DNA of 64,000 nt, from positions 1 to 64,000 of the forward strand of contig CAYLHF010000001.1 in assembly GCA_964383365.1 (NCBI GenBank), written 5' to 3'. The first letter of the stretch is position 1. Every line of letters begins with the position of its first letter. Shown piece after piece: positions 17,428 through 26,553 of this stretch. The notes under the pieces are model-generated. The model did not search any database. It was not told the origin of the DNA and worked only from the letters and a program-made list of their open reading frames with translations. The position numbers and the translations under genes were made by a program. Source of the stretch: CAYLHF01 sp964383365 (lineage in GTDB: Bacteria > Bacteroidota > Rhodothermia > Rhodothermales > UBA10348).

Positions 17428-18471
17428 ATGTTCAAGGGGCGCATATATCACGTTTTCGCTATTGCCGGTTTCCTTCTCGTCTCTGCTCACGAGATGCACG
17501 CACAGACGTATGATGCGTTCGCCACCGTCGACAGCGTGACCGTCGGACAGCGATTTCAGATTCAGTTTTCGATCGATCACGATGGCGAGAGGTCTCCACT
17601 CTTTCCTCTGGACTTCCTTCCTGATTCGCTGAAAGGACGACCATTCATCTCACTGGGTGATTTTACATTTACGGGCGAACCGATCTCGGGTCGCCGCCGG
17701 ATCTCACAGGGTTGGGTTCGGGACAGCCTGCTCATCGAAGCGGCAACGTTTTCGCTGGATTCGGCCTACGTCTCGTCATTTCCTCTCGGACTGTATTCGG
17801 AGTCCGACACGCTTATGGCGGGTTCTCCACCCGTTTTTGTGGCGGTCGTTTCTCTGGTACCGGATAATGCGGAAGCGATCAGAGATATTACCGACATTGC
17901 GGTGTTTCCAAAATCGTACTGGGCGTGGATACTTTTTGCGCTTGCTCTCCTGTCCCTCGCCGGATACCTCTACTGGAGATACACGCACCAGGTTGCTGTT
18001 CTGGAAAGAGACACGAGACCGGAGCCTGCCATCCCGCCGTTTGATGAAGCAGTTGCCCGACTGAAAGCACTCAAGAGATTTGACCTGTCGGATCCCACGA
18101 ATGCAAAGCCATTCTACGTCGAACTCTCGGAACTCCTGCGAAACTATCTCATGCGCCGTGACGGAGTACCGGCGCTCGAACTCACAACGCGAGAATTGAT
18201 TGACCGGCTGCACCGTTTTGACGGAGAAGGCCTGGTCAACGATGAGATCATAGAGATCGTACGGTCGGTATTAAATGAGGCTGACCTGGTTAAATTTGCC
18301 GATATCCAGCCCCGGAAGGGAGAGGGCGACCAGGCTATTTCAAGAACCCTTCAGTCGATTCAGGTCACAGAACAGACGTTTATTGAGAAAATGGAACAGG
18401 ACCAAGTGCGGATAGAGGAAGAATCTGTGTTAGACTCGTCGAATAATGGGAGTGCGTCCTATGAACCGTAA
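17428..18471 (+). CDS. DUF4381-like membrane protein of the bat operon
   Basis: A 347-aa protein with a signal peptide (about residues 1-25, ending MHAQ), an extracytoplasmic beta-rich region to about residue 165, one transmembrane helix (SYWAWILFALALLSLAGYLY), and a cytoplasmic helical part (PPFDEAVARLKALKR, YVELSELLRNYLMRRDGVPALELTTRELI). The C-terminal half matches the DUF4381/BatD-tail pattern. It probably anchors the DUF58 and VWA partners to the membrane. It directly abuts the DUF58 gene and precedes BatA by 51 bp. Confidence 0.75.
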   Translation: MFKGRIYHVFAIAGFLLVSAHEMHAQTYDAFATVDSVTVGQRFQIQFSIDHDGERSPLFPLDFLPDSLKGRPFISLGDFTFTGEPISGRRRISQGWVRDSLLIEAATFSLDSAYVSSFPLGLYSESDTLMAGSPPVFVAVVSLVPDNAEAIRDITDIAVFPKSYWAWILFALALLSLAGYLYWRYTHQVAVLERDTRPEPAIPPFDEAVARLKALKRFDLSDPTNAKPFYVELSELLRNYLMRRDGVPALELTTRELIDRLHRFDGEGLVNDEIIEIVRSVLNEADLVKFADIQPRKGEGDQAISRTLQSIQVTEQTFIEKMEQDQVRIEEESVLDSSNNGSASYEP

Positions 18472-18522
18472 CGTTCACGTCATTTCGTCACCTACACCAT
18501 CAGGGATAGTAGTCGATTTCTT

Positions 18523-19506
18523 ATGACATTCGCACAACCCATATGGTTGATCCTTCTCCCGCTGGCACCGATTTCGGTGTGGGCCGCATGGTGGTGGCGT
18601 AGAAAGCGGTCGGCTCTTCCGTTCAGCAGTGTCTCGGAAATTCGGGAGATTCCACCCAGTCCCCGCCAGCACTTTCGATTCATCCCTGCTCTGTTAAAAA
18701 TATCCGGATTGATTCTGGCTATCATTGCCATGGCCAGACCGCAGATCAGGAATGTGATTCGAGAACATTATGCGGAGGGCGTCGATATCATGATGGTCCT
18801 CGATACGTCCACATCGATGCGTGCGGAGGATTTCAAACCGAATCGATTCGAAGCGGCCAGGACGGTCGGAGAAGAATTCATTCGCGGTCGGACGTCGGAT
18901 CGGGTTGGTCTGGTAGTATTTGCCGCGAAGGCGTATACCCAGGCACCTCTTACACTGGACTACGATTTCCTGCGTGAGATGATGTCGGAAGTCGAGGTCG
19001 GGGTAATCGAAGATGGAACGGCGATCGGGACTGCTCTCGCCATGGCCGTCAACCGTCTCAAGGATACACCGTCAAAAAGCAAGGTGATCATCCTGCTCAC
19101 AGATGGTCAGAACAATCGGGGCGAACTGAGTCCCGAAACAGCGGCTGAAGTTTCCAAGACGCTGGGCGTTCGGATCTATTCGATCGGTGTAGGTGCCCGT
19201 GGCGAGGCTCCTTTTGTCGTGGACAGTCCGTTCACAGGAAAGCAACGACGCATGGTCCCCGTTGAAATCGACGAAAAAATGCTCCAGTCTATCGCCGATA
19301 TGACCGGAGGTCAATATTTTCGTGCAACCAATAACGAAGCCCTTCGCCAGATTTACGATGAGATTGGCGAACTCGAAAAAACAAAGATTGAGGAACGAGT
19401 CTACACGGATTATGACGAGAGATATGCCTCTTTTCTGTATCCCGGACTCGGACTGCTGATGCTGGAAATACTGTTGTCCTCCACGATATTCAGACGTTTT
19501 CCCTGA
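18523..19506 (+). CDS. batA: VWA-domain membrane protein BatA
   Basis: The 327-aa protein has two N-terminal hydrophobic segments (about 5-22 and 55-72), a von Willebrand A domain with the MIDAS motif DTSTSMRAED near residue 92, LLTDGQNNRGE further on, and a C-terminal transmembrane helix. BatA/BatB pairs occur in the Bacteroides aerotolerance cluster, where loss lowers survival under oxygen; the molecular role is unsettled. It is separated from BatB by two bases. Confidence 0.9.
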   Translation: MTFAQPIWLILLPLAPISVWAAWWWRRKRSALPFSSVSEIREIPPSPRQHFRFIPALLKISGLILAIIAMARPQIRNVIREHYAEGVDIMMVLDTSTSMRAEDFKPNRFEAARTVGEEFIRGRTSDRVGLVVFAAKAYTQAPLTLDYDFLREMMSEVEVGVIEDGTAIGTALAMAVNRLKDTPSKSKVIILLTDGQNNRGELSPETAAEVSKTLGVRIYSIGVGARGEAPFVVDSPFTGKQRRMVPVEIDEKMLQSIADMTGGQYFRATNNEALRQIYDEIGELEKTKIEERVYTDYDERYASFLYPGLGLLMLEILLSSTIFRRFP

Positions 19507-19508
19507 CC

Positions 19509-20519
19509 GTGAACTGGCTCCACCCTTCATATCTTTGGACGATGATTGCCGCGCCCGTCGCGCTGGCTCTTTTTCTGTTCGCAGCATTTCAGCGACGACG
19601 GGTTGCCATGCTGTTCGGTGACGAAAACCTGGTGTCCCGGCTTACAACCGGAATCAGTACCCGGAGACGACGATGGAAGGCCCTCTTTTCCATACTGGGA
19701 GTGTTCTGTCTCGCCGTCGCCCTCTCCGGACCCCGGTTCGGAACGCGACTCCGGGAGGTCAAGAGGGAAGGCATTGACCTGGTCATCGCGCTCGATGTCT
19801 CGATGTCAATGACCGCAGAAGATGTCGCCCCAAACCGTCTTGAACGTGCCCGGAATGAAATCAAGAATCTCCTGGATGGGCTGAAAGGAGATCGGGTCGG
19901 TCTGGTCACCTTCGCCGGAGACGCGTTTATTCAGTGTCCACTCACGACAGACTACGGGGCTGTACGATTATTTCTGGATGTGGCTGATCCGTCGCTCATC
20001 CCGACTCCGGGCACCGATTTTGGTGCGGCACTCTCCATGGCGATGAAGGCCTTCAAAGCGCCCACGGGGACGGGAGATGAGGATAGAACCCGCGCGGTTC
20101 TTTTCGTCTCCGACGGCGAGAATCACGTTGCAAATCTGGAAACCATTGTCGAGAAAGCCCGGGATTCCAACGTCGTCCTGTTTGCAGCCGGAATTGGAGA
20201 AACAGACGGAACTCCTATTCCCATCTATGCAAACGGAAGAAGGGTCGATTACAAAAAGGATCGGAGTGGCCAGGTCGTTACGACGCATCTTGAGGAGAGC
20301 GTTTTGAAAGATCTCGCACGGGATGGGTCTTATTTCAGGGTCGCTCGCACTTCGAGTTCGCTCCCTAAAATAACTGCGGCTCTCGATCGTTTAGATAAGA
20401 CCAGCTTTGGTCAGGAAAAGTTTGAAGAGTATGACGAAAAATATCAATGGCCGTTACTTCTGGGACTGATGCTCCTGCTCACCGGATTCCTGATTCCGGA
20501 CAGAACGAAATCCCCGTGA
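19509..20519 (+). CDS. batB: VWA-domain membrane protein BatB
   Basis: A paralogue of BatA, 336 aa, with the same layout: N-terminal hydrophobic segments (about 8-25 and 57-73), VWA domain with MIDAS motif DVSMSMTAED near residue 100, FVSDGENHVAN, and a C-terminal membrane helix followed by PDRTKSP. The start is a GTG two bases after the BatA stop, so translation is probably coupled. Sequence order BatA-BatB-BatC-BatD-BatE is conserved in Bacteroidota. Confidence 0.9.
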   Translation: MNWLHPSYLWTMIAAPVALALFLFAAFQRRRVAMLFGDENLVSRLTTGISTRRRRWKALFSILGVFCLAVALSGPRFGTRLREVKREGIDLVIALDVSMSMTAEDVAPNRLERARNEIKNLLDGLKGDRVGLVTFAGDAFIQCPLTTDYGAVRLFLDVADPSLIPTPGTDFGAALSMAMKAFKAPTGTGDEDRTRAVLFVSDGENHVANLETIVEKARDSNVVLFAAGIGETDGTPIPIYANGRRVDYKKDRSGQVVTTHLEESVLKDLARDGSYFRVARTSSSLPKITAALDRLDKTSFGQEKFEEYDEKYQWPLLLGLMLLLTGFLIPDRTKSP

Positions 20520-20577
20520 TCCGGGTCCGCCTCCGGACCGGGAGCCTGATGACCACTCGAAACGTTTACATGCACTA

Positions 20578-21321
20578 ATGCGATTCATCATATTCATAGT
20601 GTTGGTATCGGTCCTGGGACCGGGAGAAGGAAAAAAGAAAGGCCGTCGGGGAAATTCGCTGTACAAGAAAGAGGCGTATTCCGACGCGGCAGACCTGTAC
20701 CGGAGCGCTCTCGCGGATGTTCAGGAAAATGGTGCGAGTATCGTCCACTCCGGACTCCTGAACAATCTCGGTGCAGCTCTTTTTAGACAGGGAGAGTATG
20801 AGCAGGCAACAGCGGCCTTTACCAGTGCTGTCCGAATGTCTACCGCCCAGCCTGATGCCGTCCGGGCGCTGTATAACGCAGGGAATGCGGCGGCCAAACA
20901 AAAGAATCTGAAACAGGCTCTCGAAAGCTATGAGAGGGCGCTTCTGGCCGATCCCGATAATGAGGATGCGAAGTTTAATTATGAGTTCGTGAAGCGCCAG
21001 ATGGAGGATCAGCAGAAGAACAAGGATCAGAAACAGGACAAGAATCAGGATCAGGATCAGGATCAGAAGCAGGATCAGGACCAGAAGCAGGATCAGGACC
21101 AGAAACAGAATCAGGATCAAGACCAGCAAAAACAGGATCAACAGCAAGACCCGGATCAGAAACAAGACCCGAAGCAGTCAGAGCAACGACCTGATCCCGA
21201 GAAATTGAGCAAAGAAGAAGCTCAACGCATTCTGCAAGCCATGGAAAACGATGAACAGCAGTTGTTGCGACAGATCCAGAAAATGAAAGCACGTCCTCGA
21301 CGGGTAGAAAAAGATTGGTAA
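20578..21321 (+). CDS. batC: TPR protein BatC with Gln/Asp/Lys-rich repeat
   Basis: A 247-aa secreted or membrane-anchored TPR protein. After a short hydrophobic start come TPR-like helices (GNSLYKKEAYSDAADLYRSAL, ALFRQGEYEQATAAFTSAV, ALYNAGNAAAKQKNLKQAL), then about 60 residues of near-pure Gln/Asp/Lys/Asn (roughly 143-205) encoded by repeated GATCAG-type hexamers, and a helical C-terminus. BatC partners BatB in the aerotolerance cluster. The low-complexity stretch is likely disordered and hypervariable in length. Its stop lies before the BatD ATG, although a TTG of BatD would overlap it. Confidence 0.85.
   Translation: MRFIIFIVLVSVLGPGEGKKKGRRGNSLYKKEAYSDAADLYRSALADVQENGASIVHSGLLNNLGAALFRQGEYEQATAAFTSAVRMSTAQPDAVRALYNAGNAAAKQKNLKQALESYERALLADPDNEDAKFNYEFVKRQMEDQQKNKDQKQDKNQDQDQDQKQDQDQKQDQDQKQNQDQDQQKQDQQQDPDQKQDPKQSEQRPDPEKLSKEEAQRILQAMENDEQQLLRQIQKMKARPRRVEKDW
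21009..21185. repeat. Degenerate GATCAG/CAGGAT hexamer repeat inside batC
   Basis: Irregular hexamer-like units encode alternating Asp-Gln and Lys-Gln. The period is a multiple of three, so length change keeps the frame. Confidence 0.8.
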
Positions 21322-21347
21322 TCCGGAAATTCGCATTGCTCGGCAAA

Positions 21348-23207
21348 ATGAAGCAGGTTTTTAGTTTCTATGTGCTGACACTTTTATTTGCCGCCCAGTC
21401 AGTCGCCCAGGTAAAAGTAGTCGCATCGGTCAGTGAGACCACGATCGGTACGGAGGAATCGCTCACCTTTCAGATAACGGTCGAAGGTAGTGGAACCGGG
21501 TCCATACAGACCCCGACGCCCCCGCAGGCGGACGGACTGATGCTGCTGCAATCTGTCCCGAGTACCAACCAGAATATCTCGATGGTCAACGGGACCGTCA
21601 GCCAGTCGTATGGATTTACCTGGATGTACAAACCCGTGCATGAGGGGACTATTACGCTTGCCGAGACCCGAGTCCACGTCGGTGACAGAGATTATACCAC
21701 GAAGGCGATAGCGATTAAGGTCGTGCCGCAATCTTCCCGGCCCAAACGATCCGCCTCGAGGCTGACACGCCGACCCGATCCATTCTCCTCCCTGTTTGGT
21801 GCGCCTGCCAACGATCCAGACGACACGCCGGAGATAAGTCCCTCGGATATTTTCATCCGGGCGATCCCGAGTAAGAAAAATGTCGTCAAAAATGAACAGG
21901 TCACCATCGAGTATCAACTCTTCTTCAGAGAAGGAATTCAACTCCGTCAGAGTCGTCTGACCGACTCGTGGGACGCAGAAGGATTCTGGAGAGAGGAGAT
22001 GGATGTGGAGACGAGGCCTATTCCGCAGATAGTCGTGCACGACGGGATTCGTTATAACAAAATTGTACTGAAGAGGGCCGCGGTATTTCCTACCCGGGCG
22101 GGACGGTTATCAGTCGATGCACTCAAGATCGAAAGTGAGGCACTCCTTCCGTCGAGATCTCGGGATCCTTTCCGACAACTATTTTCGATGCGCACCCGGT
22201 TTCAGCCGGTGAAACTGGCGTCTCCAGAAGTGCTGGTCAAGACCGCCCCCCTCCCGAGTGGCACGCCGCCGTCGTTTCTCGGAGCGGTTGGCTCGTACCG
22301 GATGACCACGCACGTTGATCGGACAGATCTGGAGGTCGGAGAATCTCTTCAGTATAAGGTCACGATTTCCGGAACAGGTAATCTTGCAACGCTGGATATT
22401 CCTCCGTTCGTCCCTCCCACAGCGTTCGAGCTGTATGATCCGGAAAACAGTGTTTCCCTGGATCGATCCGGCTCGGTGCTGAAGGGGAAAAAGACGTTTA
22501 CGTATATCCTGGTGCCGAGATCGAATGGAACGTTTGAGCTCCCGGCCGTCGATTTCTCCTTCTTCGATCCTGCAGCACGGAGGTACCGCACTGCACATGC
22601 CGATGCGGTCCCGGTTCACGTTTCGGGGATTGCGACCACGCCTGCAGGCATTACAATGACGACCGATGGACTACCGGTCGATGACATAGCTCCGCCGCTC
22701 GATTCCGGAGATAGCTGGGTAAAGATTCACTCCACCGAGCTGACGAGAAGTCCCTGGGCGTACGGAGCGCTCTTTCTACCCATGCTTTTATTGGTTGGAG
22801 TCGTTCTTGTCGTGCGCAATCGAAGGATACTAGCATCAGACTCACGCTACGCGCGCGGGCGGAGAGCCCATCCCCTCGCCCGGAAACATCTCAAAAAGGC
22901 GACGTCTTTGATGTCCATAGCAGATGCACCGGCCTTTTTTGACGAGGTTGAGAGGGCGGTACTCGGATTCGTCGGGAACAGATTGAATGTTCCTGAGCGT
23001 GGACTTACGCGAAATACGCTCAACGCACTCCTGGAGAAACATCACGTGAGCGACGACCTCCGGCGCAGACTCTATCATCTTCTCGATACCTGTGACCGGA
23101 GTAGATTTGCTCCGGCCACACTGCTGAGTGACGCGTTCGATGAGGCCTATGCCGAGGCAGCAGCCCTTATCGTCGCTATCGATTCATCTATTGGTACCGG
23201 ATCATGA
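21348..23207 (+). CDS. batD: BatD family protein
   Basis: The ATG at 21348 gives a clean signal peptide (MKQVFSFYVLTLLFAAQSVAQ); a TTG at 21315 is in frame but unlikely. The 619-aa protein is a large extracytoplasmic beta-sandwich region with the BatD pattern (ETTIGTEESLTFQITVEGSG, then PSDIFIRAIPSKKNVVKNEQ and repeated Ig-like segments), one transmembrane helix around residues 475-495 (LFLPMLLLVGVVLVV), and a cytoplasmic helical tail. It overlaps batE by four bases (ATGA). Confidence 0.9.
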   Translation: MKQVFSFYVLTLLFAAQSVAQVKVVASVSETTIGTEESLTFQITVEGSGTGSIQTPTPPQADGLMLLQSVPSTNQNISMVNGTVSQSYGFTWMYKPVHEGTITLAETRVHVGDRDYTTKAIAIKVVPQSSRPKRSASRLTRRPDPFSSLFGAPANDPDDTPEISPSDIFIRAIPSKKNVVKNEQVTIEYQLFFREGIQLRQSRLTDSWDAEGFWREEMDVETRPIPQIVVHDGIRYNKIVLKRAAVFPTRAGRLSVDALKIESEALLPSRSRDPFRQLFSMRTRFQPVKLASPEVLVKTAPLPSGTPPSFLGAVGSYRMTTHVDRTDLEVGESLQYKVTISGTGNLATLDIPPFVPPTAFELYDPENSVSLDRSGSVLKGKKTFTYILVPRSNGTFELPAVDFSFFDPAARRYRTAHADAVPVHVSGIATTPAGITMTTDGLPVDDIAPPLDSGDSWVKIHSTELTRSPWAYGALFLPMLLLVGVVLVVRNRRILASDSRYARGRRAHPLARKHLKKATSLMSIADAPAFFDEVERAVLGFVGNRLNVPERGLTRNTLNALLEKHHVSDDLRRRLYHLLDTCDRSRFAPATLLSDAFDEAYAEAAALIVAIDSSIGTGS

Positions 23208-24061
23208 TTCGCAGGACTCTCCGAATACTGGGGTGCTGGATTATACTGGGGGTTCTCTCCCCCGCAAACGGTACGTCTCAGGCTGTCTCTGAATCCGCTC
23301 TTTCACCGTCAACTTCGATCTCAGGCCTGCCAGCCTCTTCCGGGGGATTGGACGATCATTCTCCAATGGAGATTGCGATTCAGGCGTTCGATCGGGGGAC
23401 GAGCGACCTCCATGCCGGACGGTTTACAGACGCACTCGAGCAGTTTCACCGCGCTGAAGAAACGGGACTTGCGAGCGGCGCGCTTTACTACAATGTCGGA
23501 TATGCGTATTACCGATTGAATCAGACCGGCGAATCCGTTCGATATTTTTCGCGCGCCGCTCGTCTCCTGCCGGATGATCCGAGAATCAAACATAGCCTTG
23601 GAATTATTTCAAGCCGGTTGCCAGACTCGTTCTCGAACCTTCCAGCCCCAATCTGGAAAACGGGCCAGAGACTGCTCTTTCAATCGGTTTCCACCTCCAC
23701 GTACTTCATCATCGGTCTTATCCTGTATCTGATTACCGTGGTGATCATCGGGCTTTCGATCGTCGACCTGGGACCGGTTTCGTGGTACGCCCGGCTGCGG
23801 GGAGTACTTGGAAGCATGGCTCTTATCCTGATTCTGATCGCCGTGACGGCAACCATCTGGCCCCCCTGGCCGAACGAAGCGGTCATTCTAGCAGAAGAGG
23901 TGGCTATTCACGACCAACCGGATTCCGAGTCGCCCTCGCCAATTCGTGTTCACGAAGGTCTCGTCGTAGCGACCCTCTCTTCTGCCGATGGGTGGACGCT
24001 CGTTCAACTCCCGAATGGTACCCGGGGGTGGCTCGAAGCCCACGATCTTGGGGCGATCTGA
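23204..24061 (+). CDS. batE: BatE: TPR and SH3-like membrane protein
   Basis: A 285-aa protein with signal peptide, TPR helices (DRGTSDLHAGRFTDALEQF, GALYYNVGYAYYRLNQTGES), two transmembrane helices (about 163-183 and 200-222) and a C-terminal bacterial SH3 domain (EVAIHDQPDSESPSPIRVHEG, DGWTLVQLPNGTRGWLEAHDL). SH3b domains often bind cell wall or partner peptides. It is the last bat gene, starts inside the batD stop, and is followed by 71 bp before tdk. Confidence 0.85.
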   Translation: MIRRTLRILGCWIILGVLSPANGTSQAVSESALSPSTSISGLPASSGGLDDHSPMEIAIQAFDRGTSDLHAGRFTDALEQFHRAEETGLASGALYYNVGYAYYRLNQTGESVRYFSRAARLLPDDPRIKHSLGIISSRLPDSFSNLPAPIWKTGQRLLFQSVSTSTYFIIGLILYLITVVIIGLSIVDLGPVSWYARLRGVLGSMALILILIAVTATIWPPWPNEAVILAEEVAIHDQPDSESPSPIRVHEGLVVATLSSADGWTLVQLPNGTRGWLEAHDLGAI

Positions 24062-24132
24062 ATGAGGATTTCGCGTATCTTCTATCGACCCTGTTTATGA
24101 CATCGCCCGAACCGGCACTCCCGGTCTGACCC

Positions 24133-24831
24133 ATGGAACCTCATGTACTGAAATCTGCTCCTGGATGCGGTTGGATAGAGGTTATCTGTGGCTCCATGTT
24201 CAGTGGAAAGACGGAAGAACTCATCCGTCGCCTGCGACGCGCTCAATTTGCGCGTCTACGGATCGAAATCTTCAAACCGGCGGTGGATACCCGTTTCTCC
24301 GACGAAGACGTAATTTCACACGATGAAAGGACGATCCCATCTACACCGGTTGCGACCGCATCACAGATTCTGCTCCTTACGAGCGATGCAGATGTCCTTG
24401 GCATCGACGAAGCTCAATTCTTCGGAGCAGATCTTCCGGAGGTCGCCGCCCAGTTGGCGCGTGACGGTAAGCGCGTCATCGTTGCCGGACTCGATCAGGA
24501 TTTTCTCGGGACTCCGTTCGAACCCATGCCTCAACTCATGGCCATGGCCGAATTCGTGACCAAGTTGCACGCGATCTGCGTCGTCTGTGGTGCTCCTGCA
24601 AATCATTCGCAGCGATTGTCGGCAGGTAAGGAACGGGTTTTACTCGGGGCGACGGATGTGTACGAACCAAGGTGTCGCGGATGTTTTAATCCGAACGCGA
24701 CAGCCCGGGTAGACTCCGTGGACGTATCTCGACCTGGTGAGAACGGAGAAATTGGCTCAGCCACGCCTGAGCCGATAGAGGATTTCGTCTATCCCGAAGA
24801 GCAGGCCGCCAAGCGCTCCAAAGAAGAGTAA
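24133..24831 (+). CDS. tdk: Thymidine kinase (type II)
   Basis: Thymidine kinase salvages thymidine to dTMP. The P-loop GSMFSGKTEELIRRLRR is near the N-terminus, the DEAQFF Walker-B-like motif with catalytic Glu follows, then the lid/zinc region CVVCGAPANHSQRLS and YEPRCRGCF supplying four cysteines. The family is usually about 190-200 aa; the 232-aa length comes from a roughly 35-residue C-terminal tail. The last 75 bp overlap the tail of the convergent DUF445 gene. Confidence 0.93.
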   Translation: MEPHVLKSAPGCGWIEVICGSMFSGKTEELIRRLRRAQFARLRIEIFKPAVDTRFSDEDVISHDERTIPSTPVATASQILLLTSDADVLGIDEAQFFGADLPEVAAQLARDGKRVIVAGLDQDFLGTPFEPMPQLMAMAEFVTKLHAICVVCGAPANHSQRLSAGKERVLLGATDVYEPRCRGCFNPNATARVDSVDVSRPGENGEIGSATPEPIEDFVYPEEQAAKRSKEE

Positions 24832-25944
24832 TGCGGGCACTGGACGCCAGATTACGAATCCTCCCAGAGCCCCGAGTGCTCCACCGAGATACTTGATATA
24901 ATTAAGTTGTTCGTTGGTACTCTTCTTGAGTAAATCTTCGAGTCGACTCTCATCATATTCTGACATATTGCTCATGATCATGCTGTAAACGTCCAGATTC
25001 TCTACAAATCCAAGGACGATCCGTGTGGCCCACGCTTCTATTTCGTCTGATCTGGCTTCAATTTTTTCGGGTAACACGTCGAGCAGACTGTCCATCTCAT
25101 CCAGCACCAGGTCAAGTTGGTCCGGCAGGGCAAACACGGCCTTGTCGATTCTATTCTTGAAATCGTCTTCACCCACATATCGATACGCTTTTAGAGCCAT
25201 ACCACCGAATCCGTCACCGACATACGTCTGTATTTTTTCGATGACATACTCAACGATTCGGCGTCGGACCTCCTCTGATGTCAGCACCGTCTCGACATAA
25301 TTGGATGTCAATTTTTTCAGCTCAACCCTGAACTCTTCATCCTCGAGAACTCCTCGTGTGACCGAAACTGCCATTTCCCGGTACCTGGGGATAATCTCGT
25401 TTTCCTCGATTTTCTGCTTAATTATCTCTTCGTTGATCAGTTCGTCGGAAACGGCGCGAGCCAGACGATAGATGACCCGTTCCCGTTGGGCCGGAATCAA
25501 GCCCTGACCAAAAATGGGACGAACCTGCCTTGGATTGAACAGCATCGTGATCGCAACCCAATTCGTCAGAAAACCGATGAGACCGCTGACCGAAATGATC
25601 CTGAGCAGTCCGTCCAACACAAAGTCAGACCCAAGGACCGAGTAGGTTACACTCGGAAAATCCCAGAAAAAAGAAAAAATGAACACCAACCCGAGTCCCC
25701 ACGGGATCATGCGTAGCAGGGGAAGCATACCCTCATGCCCACCCTTTACTCCCGGAGGCTCCGATAGTAGCTCATCGTCTGCGGGAGTATCCGGAAGGTG
25801 CCGCCGGATATACCGGGCAATAAGCGTTCTGAAATCACGAGCGTGTGAGAGCGAAACGGCTTTGGCTTCAGGAATATTCGAGACCGTATCTGTGGACTCA
25901 TCGACAACAGATTCGGGCTTCGATTCAGGCGACTCGGGGTTCAT
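24757..25944 (-). CDS. DUF445 membrane protein
   Basis: A 395-aa DUF445 protein. It has an N-terminal acidic region, two early membrane helices (GLGLVFIFSFFWDFPSVTYSV and IISVSGLIGFLTNWVAITMLF), the signature LTNWVAITMLFNPRQVRPIFGQGLIPAQRERVIYRLA split across that region, a long helical part, and C-terminal helices ending at a short Arg tail. Function unknown. It is the last gene of the mlaE-F-D-HD operon and overlaps the convergent tdk by 75 bp, which is a long overlap for convergent genes. Confidence 0.85.
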   Translation of the reverse strand: MNPESPESKPESVVDESTDTVSNIPEAKAVSLSHARDFRTLIARYIRRHLPDTPADDELLSEPPGVKGGHEGMLPLLRMIPWGLGLVFIFSFFWDFPSVTYSVLGSDFVLDGLLRIISVSGLIGFLTNWVAITMLFNPRQVRPIFGQGLIPAQRERVIYRLARAVSDELINEEIIKQKIEENEIIPRYREMAVSVTRGVLEDEEFRVELKKLTSNYVETVLTSEEVRRRIVEYVIEKIQTYVGDGFGGMALKAYRYVGEDDFKNRIDKAVFALPDQLDLVLDEMDSLLDVLPEKIEARSDEIEAWATRIVLGFVENLDVYSMIMSNMSEYDESRLEDLLKKSTNEQLNYIKYLGGALGALGGFVIWRPVPALLFFGALGGLLFGIDEILYRLRRG

Positions 25945-25985
25945 CTGGCTTGTGCTAGGCGTAACATGGCGTTTTTCTGACCTTC

Positions 25986-26552
25986 TTACGACGCACCAAA
26001 CCCGATTCGGGTTGCATCGGCCAGCATCCCGGCAATTACATTCGCAATGTGATCGTCGAGGGAAATTCCGAGTTCTTCGGTTCCTTGCATAATATCCTGC
26101 CTGCTCACCGCTGCAGCGAAGGCCTTATCCTTGAGTTTCTTCTTCACCGATTTCGGCTTCATTCCTTCCAGACCCGTAGGACGCACATAGCCAACGGCCG
26201 TTATGAAACCGGCGAGTTCGTCCACGGCAAACAATGTCCGGGCAAGACGCGACGTTCTTTCTGTCCCCGTGTAGTCCGCATGCCCCATAATCGCCACGCA
26301 CATTTCCTCCGGATACCCGAGGTTTCTCAGATGAGCTACGCCCACAAATGGATGTTCTTCCGGGGTAGGATGTTTCTCATAGTCCATGTCGTGAAGAAGA
26401 CCCGTTATTCTCCACAGGATCTCGTCCTCCCCGAAATAACGAGCGTAAAATGCCATCCCTGCTTCGACCGCGTAGGCATGACGTCGGAGACTGTCCGACG
26501 CCGTCCATTCGTGCAGCATCGCCAGAGCCATATCATACGAGAGATTATTCAT
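25986..26552 (-). CDS. HD-domain hydrolase
   Basis: A 188-aa metal-dependent phosphohydrolase-like protein. The HD signature is GLLHDMDYEKHPTPEEHPF, preceded by a His in SLRRHAYAVEAG and followed by IMGHADYTG and an Asp in FAVDELAGFI, so the H-HD-D set looks complete. Members of this small HDIG-type group are often found alone with unknown nucleotide-like substrates. It starts 1 bp after the MCE gene stop and precedes DUF445 by 41 bp, so it is almost certainly cotranscribed with the lipid transport genes. Confidence 0.85.
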   Translation of the reverse strand: MNNLSYDMALAMLHEWTASDSLRRHAYAVEAGMAFYARYFGEDEILWRITGLLHDMDYEKHPTPEEHPFVGVAHLRNLGYPEEMCVAIMGHADYTGTERTSRLARTLFAVDELAGFITAVGYVRPTGLEGMKPKSVKKKLKDKAFAAAVSRQDIMQGTEELGISLDDHIANVIAGMLADATRIGFGAS

Positions 26553-26553
26553 A

